Below, in pieces: positions 18,872 through 28,047 of a DNA stretch of 64,000 bases. Both the position numbers and the translations under genes were made by a program. The first letter of the stretch is position 1, and the number at the start of each line of letters is the position of its first letter. A model generated the notes under the pieces. It saw only the letters and a list, made by a program, of their open reading frames with translations, was not told the origin of the DNA and searched no databases. This DNA comes from Frigoribacterium sp. PvP032 (lineage in GTDB: Bacteria; Actinomycetota; Actinomycetes; Actinomycetales; Microbacteriaceae), in the NCBI RefSeq assembly GCF_017833035.1, contig NZ_JAFIBM010000001.1, forward strand, positions 1,426,001 to 1,490,000, in the 5' to 3' direction.

Positions 18872-19004
18872 GCGGCTGTTCTCCCGGTGGTGGTCGCAGG
18901 GCGAGGGGCGGTGGAGGCGGTCAGGGGCCAGGCCGACCCGGGGCCGGCCTGTCCGGACTCGGTCGGCCAGGGGCCGGTCGGCGGACGAGGAGGCGCGGCG
19001 CCGG
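18872..19004 (-). promoter_or_regulatory. Gap between DUF4350 and moxR genes with weak hairpin
   Basis: The only sizeable break in an otherwise tightly packed five-gene operon. It holds repeated GGCCAGG/GGCCGG blocks and a 7-bp hairpin, CAGGCCG (18929-18935) with CGGCCTG (18945-18951), a possible attenuator or partial terminator. No clear promoter for moxR was found. Confidence 0.3.
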
Positions 19005-20192
19005 TCACGAGGGAGCCGCCGCCCTGGCCGTCGCCCGCTCGAGGTCGAGCAGGCTGTCGCTGAGGCGGACGAGCTCGGCGTCGTCGGCAGGGTCCGCGTC
19101 GACCAGCACGTGCCGGAGCCCGCGGGGATCTGCCCCGACCAGGCCGGCGACGCGGTCGATCACCTCGTCGACCGACGACGTCGACGAGAGGCCGGCCAGC
19201 CGGGCGAGGCGGCCGAGCGTGCCGATGCGCAGCTGGTCGAGGGCGTGCCGGCGCTGGCCGGAGCGCTCGTACAGCCGCGCCCGCCCCTCGGTCGTCTCGG
19301 ACGCGCGGACGACGACGGGCATCCGCTCGACCACGAGCGGCCCGAGGCGACGGCCGCGCCAGACCATCGCGGCGACCGCGGTCGCGGTGAGCAGGAGGAG
19401 CACGGGCGTGACCCAGCTCGGCGTCAGCGTGGCGAGGGTGCCGGCGCCCTCCGGGACGTCGTCGACGCCGGGGAGGTACCAGACGAGCTGGTCGTCCTGC
19501 CCGAGCAGGGCGAGGGCGTAGGCGGCGTCGTCGGCACCCGCCGTGGCGATCGTGCCGTTCGTCAGCGCCGTGGTCGTGCCGACGACCGTGACGCGGCGGT
19601 CGCCGTCGTCGACCACGACGAGCCCGGAGCCGTCCGAGTCGGGGTCGCGGACGCACGCGGTGACGTCGACGCCGGCGCCCTGGTCGACGCCGGCGGCGGC
19701 GTACGCGAGGCCGGCGGCGTGGACGCGCTCGACCTGCGACAGCTCGGGCACGTCGCAGCCCAGGTCACGGACCCCGTCGGCGACCTCGGCGACGGCGGAG
19801 ACGCCGGGGGCGACCGCGTCCAGCGCCGTGGCACCCGGGGCGAGGAGGACGAGCGAGCTCGCGGCGTCGCCGAGCTCGCTCCACTGGTCGGCGACGAGGT
19901 ACGAGCCCGCGTCGTCGACGACCACGGTGGTGTCCGGACGCGCAGCGGCCTCTCGTGCCTGGTCGAGCGACGACACGACGCGGACGGACACGCCCTCGTC
20001 GCGGAGGACCTCGACGAGGGCCTTCGCGCCGGCGGGCGCGGGGTTCTCGGGGCCGAGCGCCCGGCCGCCGGACGCGTCCGAGCCGCTGAGGAGCACCGCC
20101 CCGACCGCGCCGAGCAGCGCGAGCACGCCGAGCGCGACCCAGGGCCGCGCCCGGCGGGCCGAGGCACGCACGGTCGACGTCGTCGCCGTCAC
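19005..20192 (-). CDS. DUF4350 domain membrane protein
   Basis: A 395-residue protein with an N-terminal membrane helix (about residues 17-36), an extracytoplasmic domain that follows RALGPENPAPAGAKALVEVLRDEGVSVRVV, the typical DUF4350 opening, a second membrane helix (about 262-282, WVTPVLLLLTATAVAAMVW), and a cytoplasmic helical tail. It resembles proteins encoded beside MoxR/DUF58 in other actinobacteria (Rv3691-like). The start overlaps the DUF4129 stop (ATGA), indicating translational coupling. No enzymatic motif is visible. Confidence 0.85.
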   Translation of the reverse strand: MTATTSTVRASARRARPWVALGVLALLGAVGAVLLSGSDASGGRALGPENPAPAGAKALVEVLRDEGVSVRVVSSLDQAREAAARPDTTVVVDDAGSYLVADQWSELGDAASSLVLLAPGATALDAVAPGVSAVAEVADGVRDLGCDVPELSQVERVHAAGLAYAAAGVDQGAGVDVTACVRDPDSDGSGLVVVDDGDRRVTVVGTTTALTNGTIATAGADDAAYALALLGQDDQLVWYLPGVDDVPEGAGTLATLTPSWVTPVLLLLTATAVAAMVWRGRRLGPLVVERMPVVVRASETTEGRARLYERSGQRRHALDQLRIGTLGRLARLAGLSSTSSVDEVIDRVAGLVGADPRGLRHVLVDADPADDAELVRLSDSLLDLERATARAAAPS

Positions 20193-20851
20193 GAGGCGGC
20201 CACGGGGGCGGGCGCGGGGGCGAGCTGCTCGAGCTCGAGCTCGCGGTCGAGGGCGCTGATGTCGCGCCAGGCGGCCTCGGAGCCGGGCCGGTCGAGGTAG
20301 CGCACGCCGTCGAAGCTCTCGGCGGCAGACGCCAGCCGGTCGGCCAGCGCGGGGAAGAGCTGCCCGGCCCTGGCGCCCACCGCGCGGGCGGTCGTGCCCG
20401 GCGTCGTCGTGAGCACGTCACGCTCGACGAGGCCCCGGGCCAGGGCGCGGAACGACTCGGTCACTGCGAGCACGAGGTCGCCGGCGGCAGCGGCCTCGGC
20501 GGCTGCCCGGCGGAGGCGGTCCGCGTCGCGGTCGTCGCCCTCGCCGAACAGCTCGGGCCCGCGGGCGGAGCGCCGGTTCAGCCGGGGCACCCCGTAGACC
20601 GCGAGCACCACCACGAGGACGACGACCACGACCACGAGCAGCAGCACGAGGGCCACGGCGGGCGCGCCCTCGACGCCGCCGAAGCGGATTCCGTTCAGCC
20701 AGTTCCAGAAGGCGTCGGCCGCACGGTCGAGCCAGGTGGGCTGCGCCGCGACGTAGTCGCGACCCGTGAGCTCGCGCAGCAGCAGCCGGCGCGCCTCGTC
20801 GGGGTCGGGGTCGAGGGGGGCGGCGGCCAGCAGGGTCGTCGTCGGGGTCAC
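20189..20851 (-). CDS. DUF4129 domain membrane protein
   Basis: A 220-residue protein starting with GTG at 20851. One long membrane helix lies at about residues 65-88 and is followed by a cytoplasmic helical domain of the DUF4129 type (residues about 115-205): LRRAAAEAAAAGDLVLAVTESFRALARGLVERDVL followed by TPGTTARAV. DUF4129 proteins are often found with MoxR and transglutaminase-like or DUF58 proteins. The GTGA overlap at 20848-20851 couples it to the upstream membrane gene, and its own stop overlaps the DUF4350 start. The same frame is open far upstream, but that part is antisense to other genes. Confidence 0.85.
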   Translation of the reverse strand: MTPTTTLLAAAPLDPDPDEARRLLLRELTGRDYVAAQPTWLDRAADAFWNWLNGIRFGGVEGAPAVALVLLLVVVVVVLVVVLAVYGVPRLNRRSARGPELFGEGDDRDADRLRRAAAEAAAAGDLVLAVTESFRALARGLVERDVLTTTPGTTARAVGARAGQLFPALADRLASAAESFDGVRYLDRPGSEAAWRDISALDRELELEQLAPAPAPVAAS

Positions 20852-22176
20852 TGCAGAGGTGCCCCGCCCTGGCCGTCGGGGCGGTGCTGCGCGGGGCGCT
20901 GCTCGTCGGGGCGCTGCTGCGCGGGCAGCTGCGGCTCGGGGGAGCGCCACGGGTCGGGCAGGTCGACCTGGCCGCGGCCGCGGGCCTCGACGTGGCGCAC
21001 CAGCTCGAGGTCGAGCCCCTCGGTCCGCATCCGCCGGTCGACGTAGACGAGGCCGACGGACGCGGCCTGGACGACGGAGCCGATGGCGGTCACGACGGCG
21101 CTGACGGCGATGGTGAGGACGTACGCGACGGCCGCCACCGCGATCGCGCTGCCGTCCACGTCGCCGGTGGGCGAGATGAGGCTGCCGAAGACCCCGAACA
21201 GCAGGGAGAACGGCGCGGTGACGACCTGCGTGGCGATCTGGATCATCACGAAGACGAGCGCGACGACGCCGAAGGTGCGCCAGAACGAGCCGCGGACGAG
21301 CGACCACGAGCGGGCGACTGCCGCCCGCAGGGGCATCCGCTCGAGCATGAGGGCGCTGGGCACCAGGCTGAGCTTGATCGTGAGCCAGGCGCCGAGCACG
21401 AGCAGGCCGAGTCCGAGGAGCACGCCGACGCCGATGCCGACGCCCACGCTCGGCCCCGTGCCGACGACGATGCCGATCACGACGACCCCGACCACGAGGC
21501 CGGCGGCCACCAGGTAGGCGAGCGTCAGCAGGGCCGACCAGCCCGTGAGCGCGCCGATGCGACCTCGAGCCAGCGTCCAGAGGCCGCCCAGCCGGAGGCG
21601 CTCGCCGAGCAGCTGACGGGAGGTCTCGAGCACGAACAGGCCCTGCAGCAGCGCGCTGACGACCACGGTGAGCAGCACGGGGACGAGGGTGGCGAGCACG
21701 ACGGTCGCGACGGCGCCGGCCGCGACGGCGTCGCGGTCCTCCGGCAGCGCCGACTCGACGCGCGAGAAGGCGAAGAACGCGCTGCCCCCGGCCGCGCCGA
21801 CGGTGACGACGAGCAGCACGACCTGCGCCAGCAGGGCCGTGCCGAAGGTGGTGCGCGGGTTGCGACGGAACACCTGGAACGACGCCGAGAGGATCTCGCC
21901 GAACGTGAAGGGACGGAGCGGCAGCAGACCAGGGCGAGGAGGCGGCGTCCAGGCACCGGGACCGCCCTGCGGCTGCGGGGCGGCCGTCTGCCCGTACGAG
22001 GGCTGTTGCCCGTATGGGTGCTGCTGTCCGAAGGGGGACTGCTGTCCCTGGTAGGCGGGCGGACCCGTCGGCGGAGCAGGAGGAGCAGCAGGAGCAGCAG
22101 GCCCGGTCGGGACGCGCTCGCCCCAGCGCGGTGCGTCCTGCGCCCCGGGGGCCGCCCAGTCGTTCGGATCGGTCAT
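20848..22176 (-). CDS. Polytopic membrane protein with Pro/Gln-rich N-terminus (GDPD membrane-domain type)
   Basis: A 442-residue protein. Residues 1-80 are a disordered Pro/Gly/Gln-rich stretch with YGQQ-type repeats. From LRPFTFGEILSASFQVFRRNPRTTFG (about residue 87) onward there are about six hydrophobic helices. This arrangement matches the glycerophosphoryl diester phosphodiesterase membrane-domain family, which lacks the catalytic phosphodiesterase domain. The C-terminus is again Pro/Gln-rich (QQRPDEQRPAQHRPDGQ). It starts the operon with the DUF4129, DUF4350, moxR and DUF58 genes and is divergent from mtrA. The ATG at 22176 has GGGGGAAG upstream. The low-complexity head may be a docking segment. 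Confidence 0.8.
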   Translation of the reverse strand: MTDPNDWAAPGAQDAPRWGERVPTGPAAPAAPPAPPTGPPAYQGQQSPFGQQHPYGQQPSYGQTAAPQPQGGPGAWTPPPRPGLLPLRPFTFGEILSASFQVFRRNPRTTFGTALLAQVVLLVVTVGAAGGSAFFAFSRVESALPEDRDAVAAGAVATVVLATLVPVLLTVVVSALLQGLFVLETSRQLLGERLRLGGLWTLARGRIGALTGWSALLTLAYLVAAGLVVGVVVIGIVVGTGPSVGVGIGVGVLLGLGLLVLGAWLTIKLSLVPSALMLERMPLRAAVARSWSLVRGSFWRTFGVVALVFVMIQIATQVVTAPFSLLFGVFGSLISPTGDVDGSAIAVAAVAYVLTIAVSAVVTAIGSVVQAASVGLVYVDRRMRTEGLDLELVRHVEARGRGQVDLPDPWRSPEPQLPAQQRPDEQRPAQHRPDGQGGAPLQ

Positions 22177-22296
22177 GGCTTCCCCCGGTGGTCCGCTGTC
22201 GAGGTCGTCCTCGCTCGTGGGGCCATGTTTCCACAGGCGGGACGGGCGTGCCAGCCGACCCGCGCCTCCCTCGCCGCCGATCCGCGCCTCCTGCAC

Positions 22297-22302
22297 TAAT
22301 CT
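22297..22302 (+). promoter_or_regulatory. -10 box for mtrA
   Basis: TAATCT in the divergent region; transcription near 22309 would give mtrA a leader of about 40 nt carrying a GGAG ribosome site before the ATG. Confidence 0.45.
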
Positions 22303-22348
22303 GGGTCGACGTGCCGCGACCTGAGCGGCCCAGCCGAAGACGGAGACC

Positions 22349-23029
22349 ATGACCCCACGCATCCTGGTGGTGGACGACGACCCCGCGCTCGCCGAGATGA
22401 TCGGCATCGTGCTGAGGGCCGACGAGTTCGAGCCGCACTTCTGCGCCGACGGCGACGGGGCGCTCGACGCGTTCCACGACTCCTCGCCCGACCTGGTGCT
22501 GCTCGACCTGATGCTGCCCGGCAAGGACGGCCTCGAGGTCTGTCGGGCGATCCGGGCCGAGAGCGGGGTGCCGATCATCATGCTGACCGCGAAGGGCGAC
22601 ACCGTCGACGTGGTCCGCGGGCTCGAGAGCGGCGCCGACGACTACGTCGTCAAGCCGTTCAACCCGAAAGAGCTCGTGGCGCGCATCCGGACCCGCCTGA
22701 GGCCGCCGACCGAGCCGACCAACGACGTGCTCACGGTGGGCGACCTGCGGCTCGACGTGGCGGCGCACGAGGTCCGCCGCGGCGACGCCGTCATCGCGCT
22801 GACGCCCCTCGAGTTCGAGCTGCTGCTGGCCCTCGCGTCGAAGCCGCAGCAGGTGTTCACCCGCGAGATGCTGCTCGAGCAGGTCTGGGGCTACCACTAC
22901 AAGGCCGACACGCGACTCGTCAACGTCCACGTGCAGCGGCTGCGGGCCAAGGTCGAGCACGACCCGGACGCCCCGCGCATCGTCACGACCGTCCGCGGCG
23001 TCGGCTACCGCGCCGGCGGCGGGGCCTAG
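22349..23029 (+). CDS. mtrA: Two-component response regulator MtrA
   Basis: A 226-residue OmpR-family regulator. D53 in LVLLDLMLPG is the phospho-acceptor, D9-D11 are the acidic pocket, and K102 in DDYVVKPF is the switch lysine. The C-terminal winged helix (residues about 130-225) contains LTPLEFELLLALASKP and the DNA-contact segment TRLVNVHVQRLRAKVE. MtrA is an actinobacterial regulator of cell wall, division and osmotic genes and is essential in mycobacteria. mtrB follows after 9 nt and lpqB overlaps mtrB, the canonical order. Confidence 0.96.
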   Translation: MTPRILVVDDDPALAEMIGIVLRADEFEPHFCADGDGALDAFHDSSPDLVLLDLMLPGKDGLEVCRAIRAESGVPIIMLTAKGDTVDVVRGLESGADDYVVKPFNPKELVARIRTRLRPPTEPTNDVLTVGDLRLDVAAHEVRRGDAVIALTPLEFELLLALASKPQQVFTREMLLEQVWGYHYKADTRLVNVHVQRLRAKVEHDPDAPRIVTTVRGVGYRAGGGA

Positions 23030-23038
23030 CAGCCCGTC

Positions 23039-24805
23039 GTGGGCGGGCCGGGCGAGGGCACGGGCTGGCGGGGCGCCCTCCGCGGCGCCCTGGGCCCTGG
23101 CGCCTGGTGGCGGCGCCGGGGGGCCTGGCGAGACGCCGGCCCGCACCTCCTGTCGGCGTGGCGTCGATCGCTCGAGTTCCGCACCGTCGCCCTCACCGTG
23201 GTGCTCGCCGGGGTCGGGGCGTCGATCATCGCCACCTCGATCTCGGTCAGCATCAGCGCCAACCTGTACGACCAGCGCCGGGACCAGGTGCAGTCCGAGT
23301 CGCAGCGCGCCACGATCCTCGCGCAGTCGATCTTCGACTCGGCGACGGCCACGGAGGACGCGGACCAGGTCGAGCTCGACTCCCTGCAGAACGAGGCCCA
23401 GAGCACGATCCTCGGCTCGACGTCGAGCCCTGGCGGCACGAGCATCGCGATCCTCCGGACGCCGGGCCAGTCGACCGCGCAGACCGTGCAGGACATCGCG
23501 AGCCCCGACTTCCCCGGCGCGGAGCTGACCCCCGAGCTCCGCGAGCGAGTGGCCTCGGACACCGGAGCGCTGTCGATGCAGCCGGTCGCCCTGCCGCGGG
23601 CGGACGGCGGGTCCGTGCCCGGCATCGTGGTCGGCAGCACCCTCCAGGTGCCTACGGCGGGGCAGTACGAGCTCTACCTCGTCTACGACCTCAGCGACGC
23701 CGCGACGACCCTGGCGCTGATGCAGCGCACCCTGGCGCTCGGCTCGCTCGCGCTCGTCGTCCTGATCGGGGTCATCACGTACGTGGTCGCCCGGACGGTC
23801 GTCCGGCCCGTGCGCGTCGCGGCCGAGACGAGCCAGGCGATCGCGGCCGGCGACCTCGACCAGCGCATCCCCGAGAAGGGCCAGGACGTCATCGCGACCC
23901 TCGGCCGGTCGTTCAACGGGATGGCCGACGGCATGCAGCGGCAGATCTCGCAGCTCGCCGAGCTGTCGCGGGTGCAGCAGCGTTTCGTCAGCGACGTGTC
24001 GCACGAGCTGCGCACCCCCCTCACCACGATCCGCCTCGCCGGCGACGTGCTCTACGACCAGCGCGGATCGTTCACGCCGTCCGCGGCGCGCACGGCCGAG
24101 CTGCTGCACACGCAGGTCGACCGCTTCGAGCTGCTGCTGGCCGACCTGCTCGAGATCTCGCGCTTCGACGCCGGCGCCGTCGAGCTCGACGTCGAGAGCA
24201 CGACCGTCGCGACTCTGGTGGAGGACGGCGTGGCCGAGTTCGAGCCCCTCGCCGCCGAGACGGGCAGCGTCATGAGCATCGACGCGAGGGGCGGGTTCCT
24301 CGAGGCCGAGGTCGATCCGCGTCGGCTCCGACGCATCCTCCGCAACCTGCTCGGCAACGCCGTCGAGCACGGCGAGGGCCGGCCGATCGAGGTGGAGGTC
24401 GACAGCGACGCCGAGTCGGTCGCCGTGGCGGTGCGCGACCACGGGGTCGGCATGCGGCAGAGCGACGTCGAGCGCGTGTTCGACCGGTTCTGGCGGGCCG
24501 ACCCGTCCCGTCGACGGACGATCGGCGGCACCGGCCTCGGGCTCGCCATCAGCCTCGAGGACGCCGTGCTGCACGGCGGTCGTCTCGAGGTGTGGTCGAG
24601 GCTCGGCGAGGGCAGCCGCTTCGTCGTGACGCTGCCCCGCGTCGCGGGCGCGGCCACCACCTCCTCGCCCTTGCCCGTCGTGCCCCGCGACGCGGACGAC
24701 CTGGCCGAGCACGGGTCGGAGCCCTGGGCGGGCGCACCGCCGGAGGCGACGGCGGCCCGGCAGGTCCTGAGCGGCCACGAGGAGGTGCGCCGTGCGAGGC
24801 CGTGA
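23039..24805 (+). CDS. mtrB: Sensor histidine kinase MtrB
   Basis: A 588-residue membrane kinase. A basic N-terminus precedes the first helix (about residues 52-75), then an extracytoplasmic sensor domain, a second helix (about 235-255), a HAMP domain, and the dimerisation helix with FVSDVSHELRTPLTTIRLAGDVL near residue 319 holding the phospho-histidine. The ATPase domain follows with NLLGNAVEHGEGRP (N box) and GGTGLGLAIS (G2 box). It starts with GTG at 23039, with no obvious Shine-Dalgarno. The tail after the kinase core (last ~50 residues) is polar and low in conservation. Its partner is MtrA, and LpqB is known to modulate the pair in mycobacteria. Confidence 0.95.
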   Translation: MGGPGEGTGWRGALRGALGPGAWWRRRGAWRDAGPHLLSAWRRSLEFRTVALTVVLAGVGASIIATSISVSISANLYDQRRDQVQSESQRATILAQSIFDSATATEDADQVELDSLQNEAQSTILGSTSSPGGTSIAILRTPGQSTAQTVQDIASPDFPGAELTPELRERVASDTGALSMQPVALPRADGGSVPGIVVGSTLQVPTAGQYELYLVYDLSDAATTLALMQRTLALGSLALVVLIGVITYVVARTVVRPVRVAAETSQAIAAGDLDQRIPEKGQDVIATLGRSFNGMADGMQRQISQLAELSRVQQRFVSDVSHELRTPLTTIRLAGDVLYDQRGSFTPSAARTAELLHTQVDRFELLLADLLEISRFDAGAVELDVESTTVATLVEDGVAEFEPLAAETGSVMSIDARGGFLEAEVDPRRLRRILRNLLGNAVEHGEGRPIEVEVDSDAESVAVAVRDHGVGMRQSDVERVFDRFWRADPSRRRTIGGTGLGLAISLEDAVLHGGRLEVWSRLGEGSRFVVTLPRVAGAATTSSPLPVVPRDADDLAEHGSEPWAGAPPEATAARQVLSGHEEVRRARP

Positions 24806-26474
24806 CCGCCTGCGTGCCCTCGTCGCCGGCCTCGTCCTCTCGGCGACGGTGCTCGCCGGCTGTGCGTCCATCCCCGACAGCGGCCCCGTGCAGGAGGGCG
24901 ACCCCATCACCGCCGACGTGCCGAGCGACGTGGTCTACACGCCGAAGGGCCCGGTGGCGGACAGCTCGCAGGAGCGCATCCTGCGGGACTTCATCTCGGC
25001 GGGCACGGGTCCGCAGGACAACTACGCGGTCGCCCGCGAGTACCTGTCGGCCGGCTTCGCCGACGCCTGGGACGCTCGGGCGAGCGTCACCGTGCGGCCG
25101 GGCGGCGGCGCCACGACACGCGTCGGGGAGGCCGAGCTGGAGTACGCGTTCACCGCGACTGCCACCCTCGACGGAGGGGGGCACTACGTGCCCGCCACCA
25201 CCTCGGTGCCCACGAGCCTCGGCTACTCGTTCGTGCAGGAGGACGGCCAGTGGCGCATCAGCGACGCCCCGGACGGCACGGTGCTGAACCCCGCCACGTT
25301 CCAGTCGATCTTCCGGGCGCACGCGGTCTACTTCTACGACCCGTCGTTCCGGTACCTCGTGCCGGACCAGCGCTGGTTCCTCGCTCGGTCGTCGACGAGC
25401 ACGCGCATCGCGTCCGCCCTGCTCGACGGGCCGTCGACCTGGCTGCAGGGCGCCGTCGTGTCCGCGTTCCCCGAGGGCACGCAGCTCTCGCTCACGGCCA
25501 TCACCGTCGACGACGGCACCGCGAGGGTCGACCTCACGAGCGACGCGCTCTCGGCCTCGGACGCCGCGCGTGCACGCATGCAGGCCCAGCTGCTGGCGAG
25601 CTTCTCGACCCTCTCGACCATCACGGCGGTCGAGCTCAGCGTCGAGTCGACGGTCCTCGACGTGCCCGACCTCGGCGGCTCGGCTCCCCTCCGCGACCCC
25701 ACGGTCGACGCTCGGCCGCTGGTCGTCGCCGACGGTGCGCTGGGCTTCGCCTCGCGGGCGTCGATCAGCCCCCTGCCCGTGCTCGGCCCGGTCGTCGCGG
25801 CGCTGGCCCCGACCTCGGCAGAGGCGTCGGCGGACCTGTCCTCCGTCGTCGTGGGCACCGACCGCGGTGCGCTCCGGGTGGGGTCCGACGGCTCGACGTC
25901 GATCGCCGACGGGCGGCAGGGACTCGCCCCGCCGTCCCTCGACGACAGCGGGTACGTCTGGTCGGTGCCCGTCGTCGACCCCAGGGCCGTCACCGCCACG
26001 GGTGCCGACGGGGTCGTCCACGCCGTCACCTCGACCCTGCCCTCAGGCCCGACCGTGGTCGCGTTCCGGGTGTCGCGGGACGGTGCCAGAGCGCTGGTGC
26101 TGCTCGACGACCAGGGCGAGTCGCGCCTCCTCGTCGTCGCCCTGCTGCGCGACTCCCGCGGCGTGCCGACGGCCCTCGGCCCGCCGGTCGAGCTCGCGGC
26201 GCCGACCGGCCGCCCCGTCGACGCGACGTGGGCCGACCAGCTGACCGTCGCCGCCCTGACGGACACGGGGGAGGGATCACTCGTGTCGCTCGCCGAGGTG
26301 GGCGGTGCGTCGGAGGGATCGGGGCAGCCGTCGGGGAGCGCGACGACCATCGTCGGCGGGAACGGCCCCTCCGGCCTGAGGGTGCTGACGGCGGAGGGCT
26401 CCGTGCTGGAGCCCCGGGGCAGCAGCTGGCAGGACACGGGCGTGGTGGCCGACCTGCTCGCGACCCAGCGCTGA
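24792..26474 (+). CDS. lpqB: Lipoprotein LpqB
   Basis: A 560-residue lipoprotein. The signal peptide ends in a lipobox, TVLAGC, with C24 as the lipidated cysteine, followed by ASIPDSGPVQEG, a typical LpqB sequence. A GerMN-type domain spans roughly residues 180-300 (RIASALLDGPSTWL, AITVDDGTARVDLT), and the rest is a beta-propeller-like C-terminal region. It overlaps mtrB by 14 nt and starts with GTG. In mycobacteria and Streptomyces, LpqB acts outside the membrane as an accessory of the MtrB sensor and links it to cell-envelope state. Confidence 0.95.
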   Translation: MRGRDRLRALVAGLVLSATVLAGCASIPDSGPVQEGDPITADVPSDVVYTPKGPVADSSQERILRDFISAGTGPQDNYAVAREYLSAGFADAWDARASVTVRPGGGATTRVGEAELEYAFTATATLDGGGHYVPATTSVPTSLGYSFVQEDGQWRISDAPDGTVLNPATFQSIFRAHAVYFYDPSFRYLVPDQRWFLARSSTSTRIASALLDGPSTWLQGAVVSAFPEGTQLSLTAITVDDGTARVDLTSDALSASDAARARMQAQLLASFSTLSTITAVELSVESTVLDVPDLGGSAPLRDPTVDARPLVVADGALGFASRASISPLPVLGPVVAALAPTSAEASADLSSVVVGTDRGALRVGSDGSTSIADGRQGLAPPSLDDSGYVWSVPVVDPRAVTATGADGVVHAVTSTLPSGPTVVAFRVSRDGARALVLLDDQGESRLLVVALLRDSRGVPTALGPPVELAAPTGRPVDATWADQLTVAALTDTGEGSLVSLAEVGGASEGSGQPSGSATTIVGGNGPSGLRVLTAEGSVLEPRGSSWQDTGVVADLLATQR

Positions 26475-26584
26475 GTCGCCGGACGGCAGATGTCGTTCCT
26501 CCCCGGGGCCGGTCGAGGTGACGCCGTCCCCGGCCGGGGTCGAGCCGCCACCGGCAGGTCGGCCGGCACGACCAGGCTGAGCAG

Positions 26585-27286
26585 GTGCCCGTCGTGCTCC
26601 CTCCCTCATTCGCAGCCGCGCTCCGGGGCGCGCTGGCCGCCGTGTCGCCCGTCAGCTGCGCCGGCTGCGGCGCTCCCGACCTCGAGCTCTGCGGCGGCTG
26701 CCGCCGGCTCCTCCGTCCGCAGCCCGTCGAGACGGTGCACGGCGGCCTCCGCGTCGTGACCGCGCTCCGGTACGAGTTCGAGGTCCGCGAGGCGGTCCTC
26801 GCCTACAAGCAGCGTGGCCGGCTGAGGCTCGCGGCCGAGCTCGGCCCCGCGCTGCGCGCCGCGCTCGACGTCGTCCTGCCGCCGGACGCCGTGCCGGCGG
26901 CCCTGGTGGCGGTCCCTCCGTCGCCGTCGGGCCGGCGGCGGCGGGGCTGGGACCCGGTGACCGTCCTCGCCAGGGCCGCGGGCGCGCCGGCGTCGGCGGG
27001 CGTCCTCGTCGTCCGGCCCGGCAGGTCGTCCTCCCAGAAGCGTCTCGACCGCGAGCAACGGGCGAGGGCCCGCGAGGGCAGCCTGCGCTGCCGCGTCGAC
27101 CTGACGGGTCGCCGTGTGGTCGTCCTCGACGACGTGCTCACGACCGGCAGCACCGTGCAGGAGGCGCGGAGGGCCCTCGAGGAGGCGGGCGCCGAGGTGG
27201 TCGCCGCGGTCTGCCTGGCGGCGACTCCAGGTGGACGGGAGGTGACACGGAGGCGTCTACCTGGCTACGGTGGGGCAAAGGCGTGA
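26585..27286 (+). CDS. comF: ComF family phosphoribosyltransferase-like protein
   Basis: A 233-residue protein. C25, C28, C36 and C39 make an N-terminal zinc knuckle (CAGCGAPDLELCGGC). The type I PRPP-binding loop VVVLDDVLTTGST lies near residues 178-190. ComF is required for DNA uptake in competent Bacillus; in actinobacteria it is conserved between lpqB and hpf (Rv3242c), where its role is unproven. It starts with GTG at 26585 after a 110-nt gap from lpqB, in which I see no strong promoter. A -10-like TACGGT (27266-27271) inside its 3' end probably drives hpf. Confidence 0.88.
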   Translation: MPVVLPPSFAAALRGALAAVSPVSCAGCGAPDLELCGGCRRLLRPQPVETVHGGLRVVTALRYEFEVREAVLAYKQRGRLRLAAELGPALRAALDVVLPPDAVPAALVAVPPSPSGRRRRGWDPVTVLARAAGAPASAGVLVVRPGRSSSQKRLDREQRARAREGSLRCRVDLTGRRVVVLDDVLTTGSTVQEARRALEEAGAEVVAAVCLAATPGGREVTRRRLPGYGGAKA

Positions 27287-27339
27287 AAGGACATCCGCCT
27301 GGCTGACAGGCGGCACGTCGATAGCCATAGGAGGTCGTC

Positions 27340-28041
27340 ATGGAAATTTCCGTCACGGGTCGAAACGTCGGCATCACCGATCGTTTCCGCGACTACGCCA
27401 CTGACAAGGCCGACAAGGTGGCACAGCTCGCCACCAAGGCTCTGGCGCTCGAGATCAAGGTCTCGCGCCACAACGAGAAGGCCAGCGGCCAGGCCGGCGA
27501 CGACCGCGTCGAGCTCACCCTCATCGGCCCAGGCCCCCTCGTGCGGGCCGAGTCGACGGGAGGCGACAAGTACGTCGCCTTCGACCTCGCGGTCGCCCGC
27601 CTGCTCGAGCGGATACGCCGGGCGAAGGACCGCAAGAAGGTCCACAGGGGCCAGCACAGGCCCACCTCGCTGCAGGAGGCCTCCAGCGCGGACTTCAGCA
27701 CGCTCGGGGTGGTGCCCGCCGCGGCCGAGACCCTCGACGCGGTCCGCACGGGCAGTGTCCCGACGGTCCAGGGCGAGGTGGCAGAGGAGGAGGACGAGGT
27801 CTACACGCCCGTCGTCATCCGCAAGAAGGTCTTCGCGTCGACGCCGATGACCGTCGACGACGCCCTGTACTACATGGAGCTCGTCGGCCACGACTTCTAC
27901 CTCTTCATCGACTCGGAGACCGAGCGGCCGAGCGTCGTGTACCGGCGCAAGGGCTGGGACTACGGCGTCATCGGCCTCGACCAGAGCGCCCCCGAGCTGC
28001 AGGAGGCGGCCACCGCGCTGAAGGCGGGCTTCACCGGCTGA
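27340..28041 (+). CDS. hpf: Long-form ribosome hibernation promoting factor
   Basis: A 233-residue protein. Residues 1 to about 110 form the S30AE/YfiA domain (MEISVTGRNVGITDRFRDYATDKADKV), which occupies the tRNA and mRNA channel of the 30S subunit. The C-terminal part from about 160 (PVVIRKKVFASTPMTVDDALYYMELVGHDFYLFIDSET) is the dimerisation domain that joins two 70S ribosomes into 100S particles. AGGAGG lies 7 nt before the ATG, the strongest ribosome site in this area. It matches Rv3241c in position, upstream of secA. Confidence 0.95.
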   Translation: MEISVTGRNVGITDRFRDYATDKADKVAQLATKALALEIKVSRHNEKASGQAGDDRVELTLIGPGPLVRAESTGGDKYVAFDLAVARLLERIRRAKDRKKVHRGQHRPTSLQEASSADFSTLGVVPAAAETLDAVRTGSVPTVQGEVAEEEDEVYTPVVIRKKVFASTPMTVDDALYYMELVGHDFYLFIDSETERPSVVYRRKGWDYGVIGLDQSAPELQEAATALKAGFTG

Positions 28042-28047
28042 TGGGTC

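Noticed and set aside
20852-24910. Minus-strand frame open for some 4 kb upstream of the DUF4129 gene, through mtrA and mtrB
   Set aside because: It is the antisense of conserved genes; high GC makes long stop-free antisense frames frequent. Only the last 220 codons (start at 20851) belong to a known family.
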